From Candidatus Hebobacterum abditum (lineage in GTDB: Bacteria; Armatimonadota; Hebobacteria; Hebobacterales; Hebobacteraceae): a DNA stretch of 64,000 nucleotides. Positions 1 to 8,356 of this stretch are shown here, piece by piece. Both the position numbers and the translations under genes were made by a program. The stretch is taken from contig JALGXW010000006.1 of assembly GCA_029821875.1 (NCBI GenBank), positions 62,001 through 126,000 of the forward strand, given 5' to 3'. The notes under the pieces are model-generated. The model searched no databases and was not told where the DNA came from. It was given only the letters and a program-made list of their open reading frames with translations. Within the stretch, counting starts at the first letter, position 1. The number at the start of each line of letters is the position of its first letter.

Positions 1-29
1 TTGCGCATTCCGCGCCGAATGACTAGGAT
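1..29 (+). promoter_or_regulatory. Candidate sigma-70-type promoter of the alcohol dehydrogenase gene
   Basis: TTGCGC (1-6) and TAGGAT (24-29) are separated by 17 bases and lie 30 bases before the GTG start at 60. Each hexamer matches the consensus at four or five positions. The window begins exactly here, so upstream elements cannot be judged. Confidence 0.4.
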
Positions 30-59
30 GATGAGGCGGGCAGCGAAAGAGAGGGCGAG

Positions 60-1100
60 GTGGCCGAAGTGAAGGCCTTGATCCTCACCGACTACAATGT
101 GCTCGAATACAGGGATGTGCCCGAGCCTCCCATCGGGCCGACCGACGTGCTCGTCGCCGTGAAGGCCTGTGGCATCTGCGGCAGCGATGTGCACGGGCTC
201 GACGGCAGCACCGGACGGCGGATCCCGCCCGTGATCATGGGACACGAGGCAGCGGGGGTGGTGGCACAGGTTGGCTCCGAGGTCACCGGATGGAAGCCGG
301 GAGGCCGCGTCACCTTCGACTCCACGGTCTACTGCGGCGAATGCCACTTCTGCCGGAGAGGCATGATCAACCTCTGTGACAGCCGGCGGGTGCTCGGCGT
401 CTCGTGTGAGGAGTATCGGCAGGAGGGCGCGTTCGCCGATTACGTGGCCGTCCCGCAGCACATCCTGTACCGGTTGCCGGAGGGGGTGTCGTTCGAGCAA
501 GCGGCCATGGTCGAGCCGTTCGCGGTGGCCCAGCACTCGGTGACCCGCTCTCCGCTCTCCCCTGGCGACGTCGCAGTCGTCGGCGGCGCGGGCGTGATAG
601 GCCTGTGCATCATCCAGTGCCTGCGGGCGTCCGGATGCGAGCGGATCGTGGCCGTCGACCTCGACCAGGATCGGCTCGACCTCGCTCTCACGCTCGGAGC
701 CGAACGCGCCTTCAATCCGGACTCAGCCGATGTGCGCGCGGAGATCCTCGACCTCACGGAGGGCCGCGGCGCAGACCTGGCCTTCGAGGCGGTGGGCATC
801 ACCGCCACGGTCCAGCTTGCCGTGAACTCCGTCAGGAAAGGCGGAGCAGTCGTCCTCGTTGGGAACATCTCGCCAACCGCAGAGCTGCCGCTTCAGGCCA
901 CCGTCACGAGGGAGCTGACCCTCTACGGCTCCTGCATCTCCAAGGGCGAGTACCCGGACTGTCTGGAGATGATGGCGCGAGGCGCGCTGGACCCGGACCC
1001 ACTCATCAGCGCCACCGCCTCGCTGGCGGACGGCGCAGCCTGGTTCGAGCGCCTGCGAAGCCGAGAGCCGGGACTGGTGAAAGTGATGCTCAAGCCCTGA
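60..1100 (+). CDS. Zinc-dependent medium-chain alcohol/polyol dehydrogenase
   Basis: This 346-residue protein is a medium-chain dehydrogenase of the threonine/sorbitol dehydrogenase type, which oxidises a secondary alcohol with NAD(P). Visible signatures are CGICGSD (residues 37-43, catalytic zinc Cys40), GHE (61-63), four structural-zinc cysteines (92, 95, 98, 106) and the Rossmann motif GGAGVIG (176-182). Length is normal for the family. The GTG start follows a purine-rich stretch (AGAGAGGGCGAG). It converges on a four-gene operon of sugar-type dehydrogenases and a transketolase, so a sugar or polyol substrate is likely, but the sequence does not tell which one. Confidence 0.9.
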   Translation: MAEVKALILTDYNVLEYRDVPEPPIGPTDVLVAVKACGICGSDVHGLDGSTGRRIPPVIMGHEAAGVVAQVGSEVTGWKPGGRVTFDSTVYCGECHFCRRGMINLCDSRRVLGVSCEEYRQEGAFADYVAVPQHILYRLPEGVSFEQAAMVEPFAVAQHSVTRSPLSPGDVAVVGGAGVIGLCIIQCLRASGCERIVAVDLDQDRLDLALTLGAERAFNPDSADVRAEILDLTEGRGADLAFEAVGITATVQLAVNSVRKGGAVVLVGNISPTAELPLQATVTRELTLYGSCISKGEYPDCLEMMARGALDPDPLISATASLADGAAWFERLRSREPGLVKVMLKP

Positions 1101-1132
1101 GCGTTGCGTGGTGGCGCTCCTCTGGCTCGAGG

Positions 1133-2026
1133 CTACGCCTTCACCTCGCACTCCGCGAGCCCTTCCATGGCGAGGACCAGGGCCTGTGTCCCGAGTTCGC
1201 CCTTGCCCTTGGCCGAGAGCGACCTGATCAACTGGTGAACCAGAGCCGTCGCGGGCAGCGGCATCTCGAGCTCGTCCGCGGCGGCGGCCACGAGCCGCAG
1301 GTCTTTCTCCTGGAGGGCAAGCGCGAAGCCGGGCGCGTAGTCGCGTTCGAGCATCTTAGGCCCGTGCAGCTCCATGATCCTCGAGGCGGCCAGCCCCGAG
1401 CCGACGACCTCCAACACCTTGCGCAGGTCCAGCCCGGCCTTCGCGGCGAGGGAGAGCGTCTCGCAGACGGCCTGGATGGTGATGACACAGGCGACCTGGT
1501 TGCACAGCTTGGCCGTGTAGCCGGAGCCGTTCTCCCCGAAGTGGACGATGCTCCCCCCCATCACTTCGAGGATCGGGAGGCACTCGTCGAAGGTGTCCTT
1601 CGGCCCGCCGGCCATGATCGACAGCGTCCCGGCCTCGGCGCCCGGCGGCCCCCCGCTCACCGGGCAGTCCAGCATCGGCACGCCCTTCTCGGCGAGCGCC
1701 GCCGCCACCAGCCGCCCAACGCCCGGCGCAATGGTGCTCATCTCGATCAGGACATGGCCCTTACTTGCGCCGTGGATGACACCACCCTCCCCGAGGACGG
1801 CCGCCTCCACATCCGGCGAATCAGGGACGATTGTGATCGTGACTTTGCTCTTGTCGGCAACCTCCTGACACGACGTGCCGCGCGCCGCCCCCATCTTCAC
1901 GAGCGGCTCGATCTTCTCCTCCACTATGTCGTAGACGGTCAACTCATAGCCTGCCTTCACGAGATTGCTCGCCATGGGCAGGCCCATGTGCCCCAGGCCG
2001 ATGAAGCCAATCGAAGGCTTATCCAA
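1133..2026 (-). CDS. 3-hydroxyisobutyrate dehydrogenase family (beta-hydroxyacid dehydrogenase)
   Basis: This 297-residue NAD(P)-dependent reductase/dehydrogenase acts on beta-hydroxyacids such as tartronate semialdehyde or 3-hydroxyisobutyrate. The N-terminal GLGHMG (residues 10-15) binds the dinucleotide. DCPVSGGPPGA (120-130) is the substrate-binding signature, and the catalytic lysine is Lys173 in GYTAKLCNQ. It is the last gene of a minus-strand operon, 40 bases after the transketolase C subunit. Several family members have this architecture, so the exact substrate (GarR-like or MmsB-like) is not assignable. The operon context favours a sugar-acid or C3/C4 semialdehyde. Confidence 0.88.
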   Translation of the reverse strand: MDKPSIGFIGLGHMGLPMASNLVKAGYELTVYDIVEEKIEPLVKMGAARGTSCQEVADKSKVTITIVPDSPDVEAAVLGEGGVIHGASKGHVLIEMSTIAPGVGRLVAAALAEKGVPMLDCPVSGGPPGAEAGTLSIMAGGPKDTFDECLPILEVMGGSIVHFGENGSGYTAKLCNQVACVITIQAVCETLSLAAKAGLDLRKVLEVVGSGLAASRIMELHGPKMLERDYAPGFALALQEKDLRLVAAAADELEMPLPATALVHQLIRSLSAKGKGELGTQALVLAMEGLAECEVKA

Positions 2027-2066
2027 TGCTCATACCTCCCTGAGTCGATACGTGCCCCGGTCGCGC

Positions 2067-3014
2067 CTAGCTCTTCCGCGCGACAAGCTCCCGCGCAACC
2101 GCGGCGATGTTCTGCGCCGTCAGGCCGTGCTTCTCGAGCAGCTCATCGGCCGACCCGGACTCGCCGAACGTATCGGCCACCCCGAGCCGCCGCAGCGCCG
2201 CACGTCGGCTCGCGCGCTCCGCCAGCGCCTCGGCCACCGCGCTGCCCAAACCGCCGATGGTGCTGGCCTCCTCCACGGTGACCACGGCCCCCGTCCGCTC
2301 GCAGGAGGCGATTACCGCATCGACGTCGAGCGGCTTGACGGTGTGGACGTTCAACACCTCGGCCGACAGCCCCTCCGACTGGAGGCTCTCGGCGGCCTCC
2401 AGAGCACGGCCCAAGATGACCCCACAGGCCGCGATGGTGACATCCCCGCCCGGCCGGCGCACCTCCACCTCGCCGATCTCGAAGGGGGCTCCCTTCTCTC
2501 GCCACACCGGTGTCTCGTATCGGCTCAGCCGCAGGTAGACCGGTCCGGCCCGCTGCGCGGCCGCCCGGGTCGCCAGGCGCGCTTCCTCCGCGTCCGACGG
2601 CACGACGACGCACATGTTGGGCAGGTTGCGCATCAGCGCAACGTCCAACACCGACTGATGGGTGGCGCCGTCCGGCCCCTGAGTGATGCCTGCGCTCGAC
2701 CCGGCCAGCTTCACGCCGAGCGCAGGTAGGGCGACCTGCTGGCGCGTCTGGTCGAAGGTGCGGCCGGCCAGGAAGACGGCGAACGAATTCGCGAAGGGCA
2801 CCATTCCGCCGAGTGCCAGCCCCACGGCCGTGCTCACCATATCCTGCTCGGCGATTCCTATCTCGAAGAATCTGTCTGGGAAGGCCTCCGCGAAGTCAGC
2901 CGTCCGCGTGGAGCGGAACAAGTCTGCGTCCACGACGGCCACCCGCGGGTCCTCCGACCCCAGCTGCAGCAGGGCCTCCCCATAGCCGTCACGAGTGCCC
3001 TTCAACTCCGACAT
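2067..3014 (-). CDS. Transketolase, C-terminal (pyrimidine-binding) subunit
   Basis: This 315-residue protein corresponds to the PYR and C-terminal domains of transketolase. The invariant cofactor-activating glutamate is Glu56 in EIGIAEQDM. The segment with THQSVLDVALMRNLPN and the C-terminal transketolase domain with VEEASTIGGLG are also visible. It starts at an ATG four bases after the N-terminal subunit gene ends, so the two are co-translated and form an alpha2beta2-type split enzyme. Split transketolases are common in bacteria and archaea. Some are dedicated to unusual ketose phosphates, which the dehydrogenases in this operon might feed. Confidence 0.92.
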   Translation of the reverse strand: MSELKGTRDGYGEALLQLGSEDPRVAVVDADLFRSTRTADFAEAFPDRFFEIGIAEQDMVSTAVGLALGGMVPFANSFAVFLAGRTFDQTRQQVALPALGVKLAGSSAGITQGPDGATHQSVLDVALMRNLPNMCVVVPSDAEEARLATRAAAQRAGPVYLRLSRYETPVWREKGAPFEIGEVEVRRPGGDVTIAACGVILGRALEAAESLQSEGLSAEVLNVHTVKPLDVDAVIASCERTGAVVTVEEASTIGGLGSAVAEALAERASRRAALRRLGVADTFGESGSADELLEKHGLTAQNIAAVARELVARKS

Positions 3015-3017
3015 CCA

Positions 3018-3866
3018 TCAGCCTCCGAAGGAAGCGATCGTGGCCTCGAGCGCGGCCACGGCCTCGGCGAATTGCTCTTGCGTCACCACGACGTTGTGGA
3101 AGCCCGGATCCCCCTCCATGAAGGGGATCCCTTTCCCTTTGACCGTCCGCGCGATGATGGCAGCCGGTTGCCCCTTTACCTCCGCGGCCGCGTCGAGCGC
3201 CTCGCAGATCTGTCCCATGTCGTGGCCGTCTATCCCGAACGTCTCCCAGCCAAATGCCCGCCACTTCTCAGCGAGTGGCTCGATACTCATGCGCTCCTCG
3301 GTGCGGCCCATCGCCTGGAGTTCATTGCGATCGACGAGCGCAGTGAGCGTGTCGAGCCTGTAATGGGCGGCCGTCATCGCGGCCTCCCACACCTGTCCCT
3401 CCTGACACTCGCCGTCCCCGAGGAGGACATACACTCGGTACCCTCTGCCAGTCGCCCGCCCGGCCAGCGCCATCCCGTTGGCCACCGAAAGGCCCATGCC
3501 CAGCGAGCCCGTGTTCGCTTCAAGCCCACAGGTCTTTCGCATGTCGGGGTGGCCCTGGAGGTTGCTGCCCAACGTCTTGAGAGTGGCGAGCTCCTCCTTG
3601 GGGAAGAACCCGCACCGCGCAAGACATACGTAGAGAGCCGGCACAGCATGTCCTTTGCTCAGGACGAACCGGTCTCGCTCCGGCCAGTCGGGCTCGCTCG
3701 GGCGGAGGCGAAGTTGCCGGTGATACAGCGCGACTAGCAGGTCAGTCGCGGACAACGAGCCGCCGAAGTGATGGAACTTCCCCGGGCCCATGGCCTGCAC
3801 GATCTGCAGGCGGACCTCGGCCGCGCACTTCTTCAGTTCCTGTACGCTCACGGCTGGGTAGGGCAA
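3018..3866 (-). CDS. Transketolase, N-terminal (thiamine pyrophosphate-binding) subunit
   Basis: This 282-residue protein is the thiamine diphosphate-binding half of a split transketolase. SKGH (residues 70-73), GDGECQEGQVWEA (150-162) and VDRNELQ (178-184) form the cofactor and Mg2+ site. The start is a TTG preceded at five bases by GGGAGGGG. A nearby ATG is out of frame. The partner subunit follows four bases downstream. Length (about 280) is usual for stand-alone N subunits. Role: transfer of two-carbon ketol units between sugar phosphates in the cytoplasm. Confidence 0.92.
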   Translation of the reverse strand: MPYPAVSVQELKKCAAEVRLQIVQAMGPGKFHHFGGSLSATDLLVALYHRQLRLRPSEPDWPERDRFVLSKGHAVPALYVCLARCGFFPKEELATLKTLGSNLQGHPDMRKTCGLEANTGSLGMGLSVANGMALAGRATGRGYRVYVLLGDGECQEGQVWEAAMTAAHYRLDTLTALVDRNELQAMGRTEERMSIEPLAEKWRAFGWETFGIDGHDMGQICEALDAAAEVKGQPAAIIARTVKGKGIPFMEGDPGFHNVVVTQEQFAEAVAALEATIASFGG

Positions 3867-3893
3867 CTCATCCCCTCCCGAGGGGCGAAGCCG

Positions 3894-4667
3894 TCATATC
3901 ACGGTCTGTCCCGAGACTTGTGCTGACGGCCAGATCACCAGATCGCTGATCGTCACTCTAGCGGGGCGCGTCACAACATAGTACACCGCTTCCGCCACGT
4001 CTCCCGCCTTCAGCATGGTGGCCCGCCGTTCTGCGCTCGGCACTTCCGGCCTTTGATCCACGAACGACGTGTCGACCTCCCCGGGGCTGATGGCGCAGGC
4101 CCGAATCCCATGTCGTCCCTGTTCGCTGTTAATGGACTCCGTGAGGGAGAGCAGGGCCCGCTTGGCCGCGCAGTAGTGCGCGCCGGCCCCCGGCGAGACG
4201 AGCCGCGAGGCCGTCGAGACGATGGTCACGACGATGCCGCCCCCTGCCTCGACCATCATCGGCAGGAAAGCCTGCGTGCAGTGGAACACACCGTTCAGAT
4301 TCACCGCGATCACGCTCTCCCACTGTTCCGGCGACACGTCGGTGAGGCCCCGCTGCTTCGTGTTGATCCCGGCCGCGTTGATTAGTACATCCGCTCCGCC
4401 GAGCCCCGACCTCACAGCGGCCGCTGCGCCATCGACCTGCTGCCTGTCGGTGATGTCCGCTTGGACCACAAGCGACGGCTCCCGCGCGTCCAGTTCAGCC
4501 TTGAGCACCTCGAGCGCGCGGCCGTCCATGTCCAGCAACGCAAGACGCGCCCCGGCCGCCGCCAGCCAGCTCGCGCAAGCCTGTCCGATGCCGCCGGCGG
4601 CCCCGACGACGACTGCCACCCGGCCCTCGACCGGCTCCGCCAACTGTTCTTCACCCTCTTGTGCCAC
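3894..4667 (-). CDS. Short-chain dehydrogenase/reductase (SDR)
   Basis: A classical SDR of 257 residues. Visible are the nucleotide-binding GAAGGIG (residues 22-28), the NAAG motif in LINAAGIN, and the catalytic Ser-Tyr-Lys set (TIVSTAS, then HYCAAK). I chose the GTG at 4667 because GGGGGAGGGAGG lies just before it. The upstream GTG at 4691 has no ribosome-binding site and would add eight residues. It is the first gene of the operon running into the split transketolase (27-base gap) and probably oxidises or reduces the sugar-derived substrate of that pathway. Specificity is unknown. Confidence 0.85.
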   Translation of the reverse strand: MAQEGEEQLAEPVEGRVAVVVGAAGGIGQACASWLAAAGARLALLDMDGRALEVLKAELDAREPSLVVQADITDRQQVDGAAAAVRSGLGGADVLINAAGINTKQRGLTDVSPEQWESVIAVNLNGVFHCTQAFLPMMVEAGGGIVVTIVSTASRLVSPGAGAHYCAAKRALLSLTESINSEQGRHGIRACAISPGEVDTSFVDQRPEVPSAERRATMLKAGDVAEAVYYVVTRPARVTISDLVIWPSAQVSGQTVI

Positions 4668-4987
4668 GGCCTCCCTCCCCCACAGATTCACCCAAGGAGT
4701 GCTGCCTCGCCGAGTCTGTCTTCGCCATCGACGCCTCGGAACATGCCATGACTTCTACAGCCTCGAGCGCGATGCCCCTCCCGTTGCTCTGCGGCGGCAG
4801 AGCGCAGGCATTCGCGCACCCCTGGCCAGGATGGCGGCAACCCTGGAGAACCTTTCGCCGACTTGCGGCGTCAAATAAGCAGGCGTGGACGGGGGGCGGT
4901 CCCGACCGCGTTGCTGCCATAGGCTTGACACGGCCGTCAGCGAATGTGTAAGTTGTCGTGAAGCGCCGTCTAGCAGGGGGTCGCCTG
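4668..4987. other. Divergent intergenic region, 320 bases
   Basis: This stretch separates the minus-strand SDR/transketolase operon from the + strand nine-gene operon. It carries a + strand promoter candidate (4925-4954) and a small inverted repeat (CGCCG ACTTG CGGCG near 4857-4871). No gene with a credible start and composition is visible. No convincing minus-strand promoter was found. Confidence 0.6.
4925..4954 (+). promoter_or_regulatory. Candidate promoter of the nine-gene envelope operon
   Basis: A consensus TTGACA (4925-4930) lies 18 bases before TAAGTT (4949-4954), a poor but possible -10 preceded by TGTG. Transcription would begin near 4961, after the GTG at 4958. That supports the downstream ATG at 4988 as the true start of the first gene. 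Confidence 0.45.
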
Positions 4988-7414
4988 ATGCGGAGAAGGT
5001 CGCACTGGATCTCGCTCCCGGCAAGCTGCGCACTCGTCCTTCTCATGTTCGGCCCGGCTGCCTGGGCGCAGTCGGTGGAGTGGGATGCCAGCTTGGGCTT
5101 CGATGGCGCCTGGAAGCGGGATACGTGGACACCGGTCTTCGTCGACATCTCGAACCAAGGGGACTCGCAGACCGGGGAGATCCACATCCCCTTAGTCCAG
5201 CATCGCGGCCCGAGCGCGCGCCGTATCCTCAACTACTCGCTCCCGGTCGAGCTCCCGCGCAACTCCAAGAAGCGCTTCGTTCTGAACATCAGGCCTGAGG
5301 GCACAGAGAAGATCTACCTGCGGGTGGGGCGGCAAGAGATGGAGCGGGATCTGACTGCGCCACAGTGGGCCTCGCCAGACGACACCCTCGTGGTCGTGCT
5401 TGGCGGCGAGCGCGGCCTCCTCAACTTCCTCACCGGCACGCCGGCCGCGCCGCGTCCTGACTTCCTGCTGGGCTACGACGAGCGCCAGGTCATGGGCGGC
5501 CCTCAGGTCGCCGCCAGCGATACGCCGAGCTTCCACGTCGGCCATGCCCGATGGGACTCTCTGCCCGACACCTGGCTTGGCTGGGACGGAGTCGACGTCG
5601 TCATTCTAGGCGACGCTGGATTCGTCGGGGCCTCAGAGGGTGCCCTCGACGCTTTGCTCACGTGGGTCCAACTCGGCGGCACGCTCGTCGTGCCCGGCGG
5701 GCCGCTGGCGCCTCAGATGTCGGTCAGCCCCATCGGTCATCTGCTGCCGATCGACGTGCGAGGCACGGCCACGGCCCCCCACCTCGGGGCCCTGGAGGCG
5801 TGGACACAGCACGAGATCGAACGGCGCTCGGCCCTGGTGGCGGACGGCCCCGCGGCTGAGGAGGCGCGCGTGCTCTGTGGTTCGAATGAGGACCCCTTGA
5901 TCGCCGTTCGCGAGGCCGGCGCCGGCCGGATCGCGATGACCGCGTTCGACTTCACCTCGGCCCCGATCAAGTACTGGGACGGGCAGAGCGCCATGTGGCA
6001 GCGTCTGCTCGCAGAGGCGCCCGCGCCGCCCTTCCTTACCCCAATGGGCGAGCATCGCACGCCGTACGGATATTCGATGGCTCTCGCCGACGCCGCGAGC
6101 TATACACCTGCGGCTGCACTACCGCCATTCTGGCTGCTCCTCGGCTTCCTGGGCGCCTACATCATCGTGCTCGTGCCCGTCAACTACTCCCTGCTGAAGC
6201 GTCTCGACCGGCGCGAGCTGGCCTGGATCACCACTCCGGCGATAGTGCTCGTCTTCACTCTGGGTGCCTACGCAGTCGGATACGGGATTCGAGGGGGGGC
6301 TGTGGTACTCAACCGACTGGCCATTATCGAGACCGCGGCCGACACCTCGCTGGCGCAGGGACACGGCTATGTCGGGCTTTTCTCGCCTAGGTTGACGACA
6401 TATGAACTGCTCCTTGGGGAAACCGCGGTTGGTGCACGCGACATGACGATCACCTCGGAACGAGCCAGAGGGCCGGCCACCGTTAGGTATGGCTCGTCGA
6501 CCGTGGTCTCCGATATCGGCATGAATATGTGGACGTCGAGAGCGTTCGGGATCGAGTTCCTCGTCGACCTCAGCGGAGGCGTCGGCGGGACCCTCGAATG
6601 GGACGGCTCAGACCTCAAAGCGACGGTGGAGAACAACACGGGCTTCGACCTGAAGGAGTGCCGCATCGTGCGCGGCAACTTGCAGGGCCAGAAGAGGAGC
6701 ATCGCGCCGGGCGGCTCGACGACGTGGTCGTTCGGGAAGGGAACGGGAGTTGGAGATCGCGACTGGCACAGCTTCCGCACGGGGCTCCCGCAGCCCAACG
6801 CGACCGAGGGAATCGCCGACATCGCCCTGCGCTCCCTGTTCGGCGGCATGCCTCACCGGTCATTCGGAGGCACGTGGGGGAACTGGTCGCAGCCCCGTGT
6901 GGTGGCTTTGGTCGAGGCGCCCCTCATGCCGGTCGATCTGCAGCGCCGCGGCGTCAAGGTCAACGATGTCAGCCTCCTCGTGGCCGACCTGCCAATTCGG
7001 GTCGCGCCAGGGCCCCGCATCCCGATACCTCACTGGCTGGTCGCCGGCCGCGTCGTCGCCACTGACGGCTCGGTTGGCAGGGGCGATCCCTGGCAGCCAC
7101 AGTTGACGATCTACGAGGGCAGCGCTGTTGTCGAGTTCCGAATCCCGCTGAGTGAAAAGGGCGGAAAGGCCGCCGGTCTCACTCTCTCGATGCAGGCCGG
7201 CCCCCGCTCGGGCGGCGGTGGTGGCACCCTCTCCGCCTACGACTACACGGCCGGCGAATGGCGGGAGCTCAGCGGGGCCCTGGGATCGATGAGGTTCCCC
7301 AAGCCAGTCGATTACATGAGCCCGGATGGGCGCGTGCTGGTCAAGATAGAGGCTTCGCCCGGCGGCCTCGACATCGGCCAGGCGCAGCTCACCGCCGAAG
7401 TGACTGCCTTCTGA
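4988..7414 (+). CDS. Exported membrane-anchored protein with a GATase-like region
   Basis: This 808-residue protein opens the operon. A signal peptide (residues 1 to about 28, ending AAWAQ) is followed by a beta-rich region. Next is a stretch resembling the class I glutamine amidotransferase fold (about 196-260, with VVILGDAGF and LLTWVQLGGTLVVPGG). Two transmembrane segments (about 377-437) surround a conserved-looking VPVNYSLLKRLDRRELAW loop. The rest is beta-rich and probably outside the membrane. The start is the ATG after AGCAGGGGG. The GTG 30 bases upstream lacks a site. Similar proteins sit beside ABC exporters in several phyla, but I know of no assigned function. Here it probably works with the ABC transporter directly downstream. 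Confidence 0.75.
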   Translation: MRRRSHWISLPASCALVLLMFGPAAWAQSVEWDASLGFDGAWKRDTWTPVFVDISNQGDSQTGEIHIPLVQHRGPSARRILNYSLPVELPRNSKKRFVLNIRPEGTEKIYLRVGRQEMERDLTAPQWASPDDTLVVVLGGERGLLNFLTGTPAAPRPDFLLGYDERQVMGGPQVAASDTPSFHVGHARWDSLPDTWLGWDGVDVVILGDAGFVGASEGALDALLTWVQLGGTLVVPGGPLAPQMSVSPIGHLLPIDVRGTATAPHLGALEAWTQHEIERRSALVADGPAAEEARVLCGSNEDPLIAVREAGAGRIAMTAFDFTSAPIKYWDGQSAMWQRLLAEAPAPPFLTPMGEHRTPYGYSMALADAASYTPAAALPPFWLLLGFLGAYIIVLVPVNYSLLKRLDRRELAWITTPAIVLVFTLGAYAVGYGIRGGAVVLNRLAIIETAADTSLAQGHGYVGLFSPRLTTYELLLGETAVGARDMTITSERARGPATVRYGSSTVVSDIGMNMWTSRAFGIEFLVDLSGGVGGTLEWDGSDLKATVENNTGFDLKECRIVRGNLQGQKRSIAPGGSTTWSFGKGTGVGDRDWHSFRTGLPQPNATEGIADIALRSLFGGMPHRSFGGTWGNWSQPRVVALVEAPLMPVDLQRRGVKVNDVSLLVADLPIRVAPGPRIPIPHWLVAGRVVATDGSVGRGDPWQPQLTIYEGSAVVEFRIPLSEKGGKAAGLTLSMQAGPRSGGGGGTLSAYDYTAGEWRELSGALGSMRFPKPVDYMSPDGRVLVKIEASPGGLDIGQAQLTAEVTAF

Positions 7415-7426
7415 CAGGTGCACTCG

Positions 7427-8356
7427 ATGATCCGATTGACAGGCTTGACAAAGAGGTTCGGCAGCCTGGTTGCCGTCAACGATCTGTCCTTCAGGATCGA
7501 GCGGGGCGACGCTTTCGGCTTCGTCGGCCCGAACGGCGCCGGCAAGACGACAACGATCAAGATGCTCGCCACGCTGCTGCCTCCGGACGGCGGCGGGGCT
7601 AGCGTGAACGGTCATGATATCGTGCTCTTCCCGGAGGCGGTCCGGGCCTGCGTCGGCTACATGCCGGACTTCTTCGGCGTCTACGACGACATGAAGGTCT
7701 GGGAGTATCTCGACTTCTTCGCCGCCGCCTACCGCGTTCCGGCCCCAAAGCGTCCCGGCCTCATCGGCGATGTGCTGGAGCTCACCGACCTGGGCGACAA
7801 GCGCGAGGAGTATGTGGACGCTCTCTCCCGCGGCATGAAGCAGCGCCTCTGTCTGGCCAAGACGTTGGTCCACGATCCCGAGGTGCTTCTGCTCGACGAG
7901 CCCGCTTCGGGGCTCGACCCGCGGGCGCGCATCGAGATCCGAGAGCTGCTCCAGGAACTCGTCAAGATGGACAAGACGATTCTGATCTCCTCTCATATCC
8001 TGCCGGAGCTCTCGGAGCTGTGTAACAAGATCGGGATCATCGAGGGCGGCAAGCTCGTACTGGCCGGGGATGTGAGAGAGATAGCGGCTCAGCTCGCAGG
8101 CGGACTGACACTTATCATCCGCACCGGCAACCGCGTCGAGGAGGCGTGCAAGTTCCTGGCCGGCTGTCCGAGCATCGCCAGTGCGCAGCTTGGCGAAGGC
8201 GGCGCCATCGAATGCGTCTACAACGGGGCCGAGGGACAGCAGCATTCGATCCTCACAGCGCTGGTCCAGGCCGGATTCCAGGTCCAGTCGTTCTCGGAGG
8301 AGGCGACGAATCTGGAGACGCTCTACATGAGGCTGACGCGAGGAGTCGGCTCTTAA
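7427..8356 (+). CDS. ABC transporter ATP-binding protein (ABC-2 exporter type)
   Basis: A 309-residue ATPase. Walker A is GPNGAGKTT (residues 34-42), the ABC signature LSRGMKQ (133-139) and Walker B LLLDEPASGLDP (154-165). A C-terminal extension of about 90 residues matches the CcmA/NatA-type drug and envelope exporters. The ATG at 7427 has AGGTG six bases upstream. It begins 12 bases after the preceding gene and overlaps the permease gene by one base (TAATG). It supplies energy for the two permeases encoded next. The substrate is unknown. Confidence 0.93.
   Translation: MIRLTGLTKRFGSLVAVNDLSFRIERGDAFGFVGPNGAGKTTTIKMLATLLPPDGGGASVNGHDIVLFPEAVRACVGYMPDFFGVYDDMKVWEYLDFFAAAYRVPAPKRPGLIGDVLELTDLGDKREEYVDALSRGMKQRLCLAKTLVHDPEVLLLDEPASGLDPRARIEIRELLQELVKMDKTILISSHILPELSELCNKIGIIEGGKLVLAGDVREIAAQLAGGLTLIIRTGNRVEEACKFLAGCPSIASAQLGEGGAIECVYNGAEGQQHSILTALVQAGFQVQSFSEEATNLETLYMRLTRGVGS

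Noticed and set aside
605-2281. 558-codon + strand open frame
   Set aside because: It runs over the alcohol dehydrogenase and the antisense of the 3-hydroxyisobutyrate dehydrogenase. Its sequence is Arg/Pro/Gly-rich with no family, and both genes it overlaps have clear catalytic motifs. It is a GC-rich shadow.
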